Shown: in pieces, positions 1-11,933 of the stretch
Numbering within the stretch: the first letter of the stretch is position 1
Layout: each line of letters starts with the position of its first letter
From: Dictyostelium firmibasis
Taxonomy: Eukaryota; Evosea; Eumycetozoa; Dictyosteliales; Dictyosteliaceae
Direction: 5' to 3'
Assembly (NCBI GenBank): GCA_036169595.1
Contig: CM069766.1
Location: 3,046,001-3,110,000, forward strand
Length of the DNA: 64,000 nucleotides
Notes under the pieces: generated by a model
What the model saw: only the letters and a program-made list of their open reading frames with translations
Told to the model about the DNA's origin: nothing
Database searches by the model: none
Translations under genes and position numbers: made by a program

Positions 1-2813
1 CTAAATTCTTTTGAATTTGATGAACTAACCATTCCCTCCAATATGGTACATTTATTGACTTTCTATGTAATAATCTTCTATTTATTTGTTCAGTTGTTGG
101 TGTATTTGATGATGTTGTAGAAGATGATGAAGATGAAGATGATGATGAATTTGAGGATACACTTGCAGAGGACGCAGAAGATGCAGTTGACCCATTTGAT
201 TTTATATTATTATTGGATGCATTTGAATTATTATTTGTTGACTTAATTGGTTGGATTACTCTTTGTTTATGAACTTCAATATCTTTTAATTTCTTTTTAT
301 ATGATTCAGATTCATCAGTTTTCTTTTGAAGTAAGAGATCTTTCTTTTTCGATTGATTTTTGAGTTGATCAATGATTACTTCTGTTTTTCTAGCCTCACG
401 TTTAAGTGCGTCTAATTCTTTGGCTTGAGTTTGTTTTGCGTCGTCACGTTTCTTTAATTCATCCCTCATCTTTTTCAATAGATCCGATTTTTGTCTCTTT
501 GTATCTTTGATATCTTGTTGAAGAGCATCGATTTTCTCTTCACTCTTTCTCTTTAAATCTATTAAACGTTGATAGTCTTTTTTATTTGAACCTGCATGTT
601 GATCCAATTGTTGTTTCAATTCATTTAATTTCTTTTCATAGTGTTGAGTTAATCTTTGTTTCTCATCCTCATAGTATTGATCTTTGTCTGAGGAATCTTT
701 GTCCTTATCTTTATTATTATCTAACTCTTTGAGTGCTTGATCTTTTTCAACTGTAACTTCTTCTAATTGTGATTGCAACTCTTTAACTTTTTGATCGAAT
801 TGTTCCTTCATTTGTTGATATTGTTGTTTGGTTCTACTTATTAATTCTAATTCCTCTTCCTTCTCTGAAATATATTGATTTAAATCCGATAATTCTTCAC
901 TATCATTTTCAAATAATTCTATACCCTCAGTTGAGTTTATTTGATCTTGTTGCTGTCTACCTGCTGGCATTATATTATCCTCAGCCATTGGCAATAATGA
1001 ATTTGAGTTTGCAATGACATTTGAAGATGAAATTTGTGTTGAAACAGCTGCAATTATTGGTGTGATTGGTGAAATGGTTGGTTCATTCAATACTGAATTA
1101 AATTGTTCGAATAATTCATTAAAGTAAGTTTGATCTTTATTTGGTGAGAAATTATTTATAAAATTTTGTGAAATCTCCTCCAATTGTCTACTTCTACTTG
1201 CTAATGATTTATATTTACTTGTAATTTTATTGGAAATATCTTGAAGCATATTATTTTCAAACTCTAATTGTGAAACTTTCATATTCAAATCAAATATCTC
1301 TTTCTCTTTCTCTTTACTTATACTTGTAACTATAACTGATGTTGGTGATGGTGTAACTGTATTAGTTGATGGTGTTAATGACGATGATGATGATGATGAT
1401 GATATTGTTGATGATACACTTGATATTGTTCTAGAATTATTCGTTTGTTTATTTGTTGATATTGCCTTACTATTAGTAGTTGGTGGTAATGAAGAGGATG
1501 ATGGTGTTCTACTAAAACCACTATTACCTCCACTACCACCAATACTTAATTTACTGCTATTATTATTACTATTATTACTATTATTATTGGTTAAAGTTGG
1601 AGTTGATAATGGCGGTGCTGGAGCTATTGAAACAGTTGGTATTGAAGCTAAAATTGAGTTTATATCACCAATATCCCTACATGTACATTTTTCTAATAAC
1701 TCTTTCAATGTTTGAATTTGTGTTTTATATGTAAGAATTTGTTGTGTAACTGGATCTATATTTACAACTGGTTTATTCATAATATTTCTTGCTCTATATG
1801 CATATTTTAAAGTCTAGATGTTTGATTAGTTAATATATTATAATGGTTTTAAAAATTATTATTATTATTGAAATGGTTTACATTTAAAGTTTCTTCAAAA
1901 TTTGAATCAGCAGGACTAACACATGCAATCATTAATGTTTTTGAATTACCACCTAATGATGATTGAAGCATACGTGTTAATTTTGAATCTCTATAAGGGA
2001 TATGTTTTGGTTTAGTTGTTGTTCTTCTTGTATCACCTAAAGCACTGATAACATTACCTAATGCTAATAAACCACCATTGATATTGATACCCTCTTTAAG
2101 ACGTTGTCCTTCAGCCTTTGTTTTCTTTACTCTTTCACTTCCTGCTAAATCTACAAAATGAAACATTGACCTAATCGATGGATTTGTTTCGTCCATTGAC
2201 ATAATATCATCATCATCATCCTCCTCATCATACTCTTCATCATCGATAATAATTGATGATTCATCATCTTTATTTGGTGATAATGAAGAATCTGTAGTTG
2301 GTGATTGTTTCTTTTTCTTTTTACCACCCTTTGATGGTTTTTTATCAGATTGTTCAACAGATGTTGATGATGTTACTGGTGAGTTGATTGGTGTTTGTTC
2401 AACGATAATTGAAAATATTGCATGTGATCTACTTGAAAGAGAATTCATTAATGTTGAACCGGTGGTTCTAGATTGTGAACCTCTAATTAATGCTTCTTCC
2501 ATCTGTTGTCTTGATCTTACAATCTGTTCCACTAAACCTGGTATATAAACTTCACCATTTGATTTCTCACGAATTGGTAAACCACCTGCTGTTGGATAAG
2601 GATTTAACATATCCCTAATCTCCTCATTATATAACTCTAAAAATGATACTTTCAATACTAATTGATGTGTATCCTTTTTTCTATCTATCTTGTCATATAT
2701 AAAATCAATAACTCTTGGAATTACACCTAATTCTTCTGCTGGTATACCAATTGTACTCGTCGTACCCATTGTAAATGTTTTACCTATTAATTATTTTAAA
2801 AATAATAAATATA

Positions 2814-2860
<47 letters not shown>

Positions 2861-3235
2861 TGGGTTTATATATATTTATTATTATTATTATTATCATTCT
2901 TTTTTTTTTTATAATAATTAATTATTTAAATTTTAAAATTTACCTGAACCAGTTTGGCCATATGCTAAAATTGTAGAGTTATAACCTTCAAAAAGGCAAT
3001 CGACTAAATTTGCAACACAATCATCAAAAATCTCTTGCTGTCTAGATTTACCATTAAAAACATAATCAAAAGTGAATGTTTGATTATTATCACCCATAAT
3101 AACTTGTGGTTCTCCTTCAACATATTTTACAACTTCCATTGACCTTTCCGCTTCTTCTTTCTTTGATAAGGGTCTAACTCTTAGAGCAACCCTTACACAA
3201 TTATTATCATCTGAATTTATTATTGGTGATGACAT
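1..3235 (-). CDS. kif8: Kinesin-4 family motor (chromokinesin KIF4-like), C-terminus beyond window
   Basis: Plus-end-directed microtubule motor of the kinesin-4 class, by homology. Exons on the minus strand are 3235-2944, 2783-1882 and 1813-1 (open at the edge). Introns 2943-2784 and 1881-1814 have GT/AG ends and keep phase. The motor domain fills residues 1-400: P-loop GQTGSGKT at 93-100, SSRSHA at about 214, DLAGSE at about 309. The motor ends in an [15 protein letters not shown] segment running into NKPVVNIDP, a KIF4-type neck. An insertion of about 70 residues rich in Lys and Asp/Glu sits between the last two switch motifs. After a Ser/Thr/Asn-rich linker, two charged coiled-coil blocks follow (plus positions about 1350-1100 and 950-260). 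The start is the first ATG before a canonical motor N-terminus. The symbol is from memory of the Dictyostelium kinesin list, where kif8 is the kinesin-4 member. The family is firm; the symbol is less so. Confidence 0.9.
2816..2860. repeat. (TTA)n microsatellite in kinesin intron 1
   Basis: About 15 triplets inside the 160-nt first intron of the kinesin gene; they create a spurious poly-Ile frame on the plus strand. Confidence 0.9.
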
Positions 3236-3584
3236 TTTCTTTTTAAATTTCGTATATTATATTTATCTTTTTAATACTAAAGTATGATGTTTTATTATTA
3301 CTATTGTTATTGTTGTTGTTGTTGTTGTTGATTTTGTTTTTATTGTAATTATTTTTGATTTTGATGATATTATTAAATATATATTTATTATTTATTATTA
3401 TTAATATTTATATTAAGTTTATTTTATGTAGTGTACAATTGTATAAATTAAAAAAAAAAAAAAAAAAATTTATTAATATTGTTATAAGTGTCTCCTTTAT
3501 GAATGATTATATGTATTACTGCTCTTTTAATTTTTATAATGTCATCTTTATTGTTATTTTTTAATTTTATTTTATTATTTTTAA

Positions 3585-3615
<31 letters not shown>

Positions 3616-4149
3616 ATTATTATTGTTGTTTTTTTTTTTTTTTTTTTTGGTTGAAGTGTAACGCTATTGAAAAAAATTTTGAGTGCAGATTACTGAGATA
3701 GAATGTTTGTTTATATAAATATAAATGTGAGGTGGGGGGAGTAGAGGGTGTTTTATAATATATCCTTTTTAATTATAAATCCAAAAAATAAAAAATAAAA
3801 AAAATTTAAAATTTAAAAATTAAAAAAATAATAAAAATGAAAGCAATGTGTGTGAGAGAAGTGTGAGTTGAATTAAAATAGTAATAATAAAAAAAAAAAA
3901 AAAAAAAGATTAAATGTTGCAAAAAAACAACGTTTGATTTTTTTTTTTTTTTTTTTTTTTAAATTAAAAAAAAAAAAAAAATGATTAACGATGATATTTA
4001 TGAAAAAACCAAAAATAAAAAAAAAAATAAAAAAAAATAATAAAAAAAAAATGTTTGGTTTTTTATGAAAAAAAAAACAAAAAAAAAATCCACAGAAACC
4101 ATGACGGATTAAAAAACTTTTTTTTATAATTTAAAAAATCAAATCAAAA
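3236..4149. promoter_or_regulatory. Shared divergent promoter region, kinesin / gluconokinase
   Basis: A 914-bp gene-free stretch between two divergent starts. It is mostly A/T homopolymers, with a (TTA) run near 3590 and T and A runs around 3620-4080. Two less A/T-rich islands stand out: a G-rich patch at about 3729-3751 (GGTGGGGGGAGTAGAGGGTG) and a short GC-containing patch near 4091-4108. The ORF readable at 3355-3564 has low-complexity composition and is not supported. Confidence 0.5.
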
Positions 4150-4755
4150 ATGACTGATAATAATAATAGTTTAAATGATGAAATTAAAAATAAATTAGAG
4201 AAACAACAAAAACAAAAAGATCAAAAACTAATTTTAGTTATAATGGGAGTTAGTGGTAGTGGTAAAACTACTATTGGTAAAGCAATCGCATCATCATTAG
4301 GTTGTGGTTTTAATGATGCTGATGAATTTCACAGTGAAGAAAATAAAGAAAAAATGAGATCAGGTATACCATTAAATGACGATGATAGAAAACCATGGTT
4401 AGCATCAATCAATAAAAGAATGATTGAATTTTTAAATGATGAATCTGTCGCTGATTGTTGTTCAGATCATGTTTTTACATGTTCAGCTTTGAAATCAATA
4501 TATAGGGATCAATTATCAAATGGTATTAATAAAGATAATATATTATTCATATTTTTACAAGGAACTAAACAATTGTTATCTGAACGTTTACAATCTAGAA
4601 AAGATCATTTCTTCAATCCAACCTTATTAGATAGTCAATTGTCAACATTAGAATTACCAACTCAATTAGAATTATCAAATCATCATTATGCATTCATTGA
4701 TATTTCAAATTCTATTGATGATATTATTGATGAAATTTTTAATTACTTAAAATAA
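4150..4755 (+). CDS. Gluconokinase (GntK-type carbohydrate kinase)
   Basis: Single-exon gene of 201 residues. It should phosphorylate D-gluconate to 6-phosphogluconate, feeding the pentose phosphate pathway in the cytosol. After a short Gln/Lys-rich N-terminus it has a P-loop GVSGSGKT at residues 33-40, followed by the GntK signature with DADEFHSEENKEKMRSGIPL and DDRKPWL. Further motifs are the CSALKSIYRDQL segment and the ERLQSRKDHFF-P lid region that precedes LLDSQLSTLE. Length and motif order match the thermoresistant gluconokinase family. The first ATG follows an A-rich leader, as is typical here. No targeting signal is visible. It is transcribed away from the kinesin gene and converges on the TMEM184-family gene. 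Confidence 0.93.
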   Translation: MTDNNNSLNDEIKNKLEKQQKQKDQKLILVIMGVSGSGKTTIGKAIASSLGCGFNDADEFHSEENKEKMRSGIPLNDDDRKPWLASINKRMIEFLNDESVADCCSDHVFTCSALKSIYRDQLSNGINKDNILFIFLQGTKQLLSERLQSRKDHFFNPTLLDSQLSTLELPTQLELSNHHYAFIDISNSIDDIIDEIFNYLK

Positions 4756-5121
4756 TTGTATTATAAAAAAAATAATAAAATAAAATAAAATAAAATAAAA
4801 ATTACCAGAGATTCTGGAAAAAAAAAAATTAAATAAATATTTATTTTTCATTAGATGACTAATTTTCAATTTATTATACTATTACTATTACTATTATTAT
4901 AAATACTATTACTATTTTTATTGCCATTGCCATATATTATTGATATTTTTATTTTATTTTGATTAAATTTTCTTTTTTTTATTTTTTTATTTAAATTTAC
5001 CAGGTGCAAAATTAAATTTTTGATTCTTTTTTCTTTTTTTCTTTTTTTTTTTTTAAAAAAAAAAAAATTATTGTTATTATTATTACTATTATTATTATTA
5101 TTATTATTATATATTAAATAT
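4756..5121. other. Convergent 3' intergenic region
   Basis: 366 bp between two stop codons, made of A/T runs and short TTA/TAT repeats. A small dyad, CCAGAGATTCTGG, lies at about 4805-4817 shortly after the gluconokinase stop. No gene is visible. It should hold both polyadenylation regions. Confidence 0.4.
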
Positions 5122-6917
<1,796 letters not shown>

Positions 6918-7319
6918 TTATTATATATTCTAATTTGAATATACTATTATTACTATTATTTACTACTATTATTTATTACTATTATATTATTATTACAATT
7001 ATTTTTTTAATTTATTTTAATTTATGTTAGTTTTTTTTTTTTTTTTTTTTTTTTTGTGTTATAATAATTTCAGAATGAGATTTCTTTTTTTTTTTTTGTT
7101 GTTTTTATTTTTTTTTTTATTTTTTTTATTTTTTTATTTTATTTTTTGTTTTTTTATTGTTGTTTCAGGGTGGTTGTGTGGTGAAATCTTTTTATATGTT
7201 TATATTAAAATATTTTATTTTATTTTTTTAAAAAAAAATAGTAATAACAATAATAATAAATAAATTGTTGCACTAATATAGTGTGTTTTTACAACTAAAA
7301 GTATGATTTTTTAATAATA

Positions 7320-7353
<34 letters not shown>

Positions 7354-7427
7354 TTTTATTTTTTTTTTTTTTTTTTTTTCGGATAAAAAAAATCACTCAC
7401 TAGTGGTGGTTATGGTGCTCATATTTT

Positions 7428-7465
<38 letters not shown>

Positions 7466-8472
7466 TTTCAAAAAAAACAAATCGACTAACTGCTCATTTT
7501 AATTTTTTTTTTTTTTTTTTTTTTTCAATTTCCCAACAAATCACCATTTTTTTTTCATTGTTTTTAATCAAAAAAAGAATAAAATAAAATCAAAAAAATA
7601 ATATTATTATATTAAAATGAATTTTGTTGATAGTGAATATTTGTATTTGAATTTTTAATTTTTTTTTTTTTTTTTATTTTTTTTTTTTCAATTTTATATT
7701 CCATTCAAATTTCAAAAATATCTTAAGCATATTAATAAAAAATGGAAACATAATGTTAATGTTTCCATTTTTTTATTATTTATTTGTTTATGATTATTGA
7801 CCATGTAGTTCATTTGAGGAATTATTCCAAAAAAAAAAAAAAAATTATTATTTAATAATAAATATATATTCTTAAAGATATTTTATTAAAATATTTTTAT
7901 ATATTTTGTGGATAATACATTAGGAATAAATCAACATCACATTATCAAAAAAAAGGTAAAAAAAAGATTTTTTTTTGTCACATATTACTACGTTTTTAGT
8001 ATGAATATCAACATCTTAATTCCAAAACGAGAATATTGTTTCTTATTTTAGATTTTTTTTTTTTTTTTTAGGAAACAAAATTAATGAATTTCATTGTTAC
8101 ACACACACATTTTTTTATTTTTTATTTAATTTAATTTTTATTATTTTATTTAAAATTTTTGATATTAAGCTTATCGTTTTTTGTTCCTAAATAATAATAA
8201 AAATAAAAATAAAATTAAAAATAAAAATAAAATTTTTTTTTTTTTTTTTTATTTTTTTTTAATTTTTTTTGATTTTTGAAAACTCAATTGAAAAAAAAAA
8301 AAAGTTTATTTTGTGTTCCACTCCTTATTTATATATTAAAGACATCAAAAAAAAAACAAAAAACAAAAAAATATAGTAATAACACATAAAGTACTATAAA
8401 AAAAAAGAACAATATTTTAATAATTGAGTGATTTAATAATAAAAAACAGAGAATTTAAGAATAAAAAAAAAG
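6918..8472. promoter_or_regulatory. Long divergent promoter region with hairpin, TMEM184-like / ragC
   Basis: 1555 bp without a supported gene between two divergent starts. It is dominated by poly-T and poly-A tracts of 15-30 nt. A perfect 15-bp inverted repeat lies at 7737-7773 (listed separately). Moderately complex islands occur at 7380-7420, 7780-7830 and 7975-8050. The readable frame at 7024-7263 is almost all Phe/Leu from T tracts and is rejected. Confidence 0.5.
7737..7773. repeat. Perfect 15-bp inverted repeat (hairpin)
   Basis: Left arm AAAAAATGGAAACAT (7737-7751), 7-nt loop AATGTTA, right arm ATGTTTCCATTTTTT (7759-7773), followed by further Ts. It lies in a gene-free region about 0.7 kb upstream of the Rag GTPase gene. 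Confidence 0.8.
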
Positions 8473-10056
8473 ATGGAGGATAATTACGAAGATTATGATA
8501 ATGCTTTTGTTGGTAACTTAGGTGATATGGGTTACGGTGAAGATACACAAGCTGCAGGTGAACCAGCATCACAAATTGAAAATAAACCAAAAATATTTTT
8601 AATGGGTTTAAAGAGGTAATTTATTAATATAGAAATAATATATAGCTCACTCACTCCAAAATGACGATACTCAATTCAAAATGATAGTGATGATATACAC
8701 CCATAAAAAATATCATAATATATATATATTTCTATAATACATGGCATATATACATACACACTACACACATATACTCATTCCTATATTTATATAAAAATAT
8801 TGCGCATTTAAAATATTTATCCAATTAGATCAGGTAAATCATCAATTCAAAAAGTTGTTTTTCATAAAATGTTACCAAATGAAACATTATTTTTAGAAAG
8901 TACAAGCAAAGTTGTAAAGAATGACATCTCAAATTCATCATTTGTTCAATTTCAAATTTGGGATTTCCCAGGTCAATTAGATTTCTTTGACCCATCATTC
9001 GATTATGAATACATTCTCAATAATTGTGGTGCCATTGTTTTCGTCATTGATGCTCAAGATGAAATCATTGAAGCATTACAAAAACTTCATCAAACTATTG
9101 CTAAAGTTTATCAAGTATGAATTCAATAATAATAACAATAATTGTTTATACATTTACTAATATTATTTATATACTTCATATCAAATTGTACCATCACCAC
9201 TACCACTATATCACTATTAATTTTTATTTAATTAGATTAATCCAAATATTCACTTTGAAGTATTCATTCACAAATCAGATGGTTTATCTGATGATCATAA
9301 AATTGATAGACAAAGAGATATTCAACAAAAAACAACTGAAGAATTAACAGATGCAAATATTAATGTACACCCAAGTTTCTATGTGACTAGTATTTATGAT
9401 CATTCAATTTTTGAAGCTTTTTCAAAGGTTATTCAAAAACTTATTCCACAACTTCCAACTTTAGAGAATTTATTAGATGTTTTTATTTCTGTATGTTATT
9501 GTTATTTTATATTTTATTTAATTATTACTTTTCCTAATTATTCCCTTTTTTTTTTTTTTTTGAAATATATTCAGAGATCAAGAATTGAAAAAGCATTTTT
9601 AGTTGATGTTGTTAGTAAAATTTATGTTGCAACTGATAATTCACCAGTTGATATGCAGACTTATGAGTTATGTAGTGATATGATTGATGTAGTTATTGAC
9701 GTTTCATGTATCTATGGGTATGTTTAATTTTAATTATTAATAATAATGAATAATAATTTTCTAAAATTTTTTTTTTCTTTTTTTCTTTAAAAAAAAATAG
9801 TCTTAAAGAAGAAGAGGAAGGTTTGGGTTATGACCAAGAATCACACTCTGTTATTAAATTAAATAATGGAATGGTTTTATATTTAAAGGAGGTAAACAAA
9901 TATTTAGCATTGGTCTGTTTACTCCGTGAATCAAACTTTGATAAACATGGTTTAATTGATTACAATTTTATTTGTTTCAAAAAAGCAATTGAAGAAGTTT
10001 TCAGTAGAAAGACAACTAAAGCTGGTGCAAAGAAAACTATTAAAAAAGCAAACTAA
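8473..10056 (+). CDS. ragC: RagC/RagD-type GTPase
   Basis: Five exons: 8473-8615, 8829-9114, 9236-9490, 9575-9717 and 9801-10056, giving 360 residues. All donors and acceptors are canonical and in phase. Rag GTPases of this type pair with RagA/B and recruit TORC1 to the lysosome when amino acids are available. The G1 motif GLKRSGKS is at 45-52 (split by intron 1). The G3 motif WDFPGQ is at 92-97. The G4 motif HKSD is at 155-158, the C/D form (RagA/B have HKMD). The C-terminal half is the Rag roadblock-type dimerisation domain, ending in a Lys-rich tail. The N-terminus is acidic, as in RagC. The ATG follows AAAAAAAG and precedes an acidic leader, so the start is secure. Confidence 0.93.
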
Positions 10057-10247
10057 ATAAGTTTGACTTGTACTTAATAAAGTTAGAGGCGCACCAAAAC
10101 TTAAACAAATCTAAATAAAAAAAAAATAAAATAAAAAAAAAAAAATAAAATAAAAAAAAAATAAAATAGTAGTACAGTAATAATAATAAAAATAATAAAA
10201 TAATGTAAAAAGGTTTTTCATTTATTTTTTTCATTTATTTTTTATTT

Positions 10248-11523
10248 TTAACAATTTAATTCTAATTTAAATTTACCAGTTGAAGATGTGCCTGAGTCAA
10301 CTTTATATTGACCAGTAATTAAATCTAAAACCTTTGGATCAGATGAGGAGGTAAGAGTACCAGTATAAACAATTGGAAGTTCAACACCATCGCCACTAAT
10401 GATATCGGTTTCAGTTAAAGTGATTGATAAATCATTTTCATTTAAAGTACCTTTTAATTTTGTTTTTGTCTTTAAATCCACCCAATCTACAATACCTTCA
10501 ATATCTTGTTGATTCTTTCTTGATGTAATTTTAATATTGAATTTATAAGGTATTTCAAACTCACCCTTAAATTGATTACCAGCTATTAGATAATCTAAAT
10601 CTAATTTTGGTGTTGTTGAAGTAGCTGATGAACCTGTACCATTGGAAGTATTTGATGCACTTGAAGCTGAAGTCGATGTTGATGATGATATTGAAGAAGT
10701 TGAGGTTGTTGATGGTTTAAAAGTTAAATTAAAGCTTGCTTTTAAATCTGGATTTGCAGAATCAGCAGGATCACTATAGACAATTGTACCTTTTATTGAT
10801 GGTCTATTACCATTTATAACTTTTGCTTCATAGTTATTTGGTAATGAAACTTGATCAGTAGTAGTGATTTGTGTGTGTTCTTCAATCTTTAAATCATCAT
10901 CTTTTAAAGTTGCACGGAATGCTGTTTTTGCATCCTCTAATGTTGGCCAATCGATTGTGCCCTCTAATTTACTTTCATTAGTGTTTATATCATCAACTCT
11001 AGATTCAATATTTAATGAGAATGGGTAACTTTCACTTGTGTTAATATAAAATAATGCTCCCATCCATGTTGATCCAACTTGTAATGAATCAACTTTTAAT
11101 CTTTTACTTGGTTGTTGTTGTTGTTGTTCATCTGAATCACCGCTACTACCACTCTTTGATTTTGTTATGAAATCATCAACATTTAATCTTTTTTTTTCTT
11201 TAATTGATTCTGTGATGAATTGTTCACTAATAGTTTTTAAATCGCTCTTGATTCTCTCTAATTCCTTTTTATTATTTTCATCATCAATATCATTACAAAT
11301 TATTAATGTAGTCTAAAAATTCATATATAGTAGTTATTTATTAATATTCGTTTTTTTTATAAATATATATATATATATAATAAGAGGTATTTGAATGAAT
11401 TACTTTCTTATTTAAAGTTTTTGAGAAGATACCACCACATTCATCAATTGAGTCTGTTAAACTATCTTTATCATTCACTGTTCCAATAATGATAAAATAA
11501 TCATTTTCAAATAATTCTTCCAT
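10248..11523 (-). CDS. BRCT-like N-terminus with duplicated C-terminal domain, unknown function
   Basis: Two exons on the minus strand, 11523-11404 and 11312-10248, giving 394 residues; the intron of 91 nt is phase 0. Residues 1-60 look like the start of a BRCT module (YFIIIGTVNDKD, then ECGGIFSKTLNKK). No Trp-containing BRCT end is obvious, so the domain may be degenerate. A basic linker PSKRLKV at about 110 could be a nuclear signal. The rest contains two related modules, about 125-220 and 294-393. Each carries a G-x-hydrophobic-DW core (EGTIDW / EGIVDW), then a TL-x-x-(D/N)DL segment and a 'V-x-LP' motif. A Ser/Thr-rich spacer separates them. I do not recognise the duplicated module. Confidence 0.8.
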
Positions 11524-11933
11524 TTTTAGTTTATATATCAAGTGTGGACTTGTTTTGTGTATGTTTAAAATTATTAATAAAATTCTGAAAAAAAAAAAAT
11601 AAAAAATATCAATTTTTTTTTTTTTTTCTATTTTCTTTGAAATCAAGATTTTCTTTTATTTTTTTTTTATTTTTTTTTTTTTTTTTTATTTTTTTATTTT
11701 TTTATTTTTTTTTCTTTTTTTTTTTTTTTATTTATATGTGTGATGATGACATTTTTTTTTTTCGCGATGAAAAAAAAAGAAACCCTTTTGTTGAGCTATC
11801 GTTTTTTTTTTATTTTTGGTTTTTTTTTCTTTTTTTTTTTTTTTGTCATCGCGAACCAAATTATTCTCTCTTTGCTTTTATAAAAATATAAAATATTTTT
11901 TTTTTTTTTTTTTTTTTTTGAGGGAATAAGAAA
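11524..11933. promoter_or_regulatory. Divergent promoter region with CGCGATGA inverted repeat
   Basis: 410 bp between the BRCT-repeat gene and the cysteine-cluster kinase. It is T-rich on the plus strand. Arms TTCGCGATGA (11761-11770) and TCATCGCGAA (11846-11855) are exact reverse complements, extended by A and T tracts. CpG-containing words are rare in this A/T background, so the pair stands out. Confidence 0.55.

Noticed and set aside
7024-7263. 79-residue Phe/Leu-rich plus frame
   Set aside because: Made of T tracts in a promoter region; no coding complexity.
8699-8706. ACCCATAA, an exact match to the DUSE upstream element of Dictyostelium small RNAs
   Set aside because: It lies in ragC intron 1, and no recognisable small RNA start follows at the expected distance. 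An 8-mer is expected by chance.
11637-11891. 84-residue Phe-rich plus frame before the kinase gene
   Set aside because: T-tract composition; it lies in the divergent promoter.
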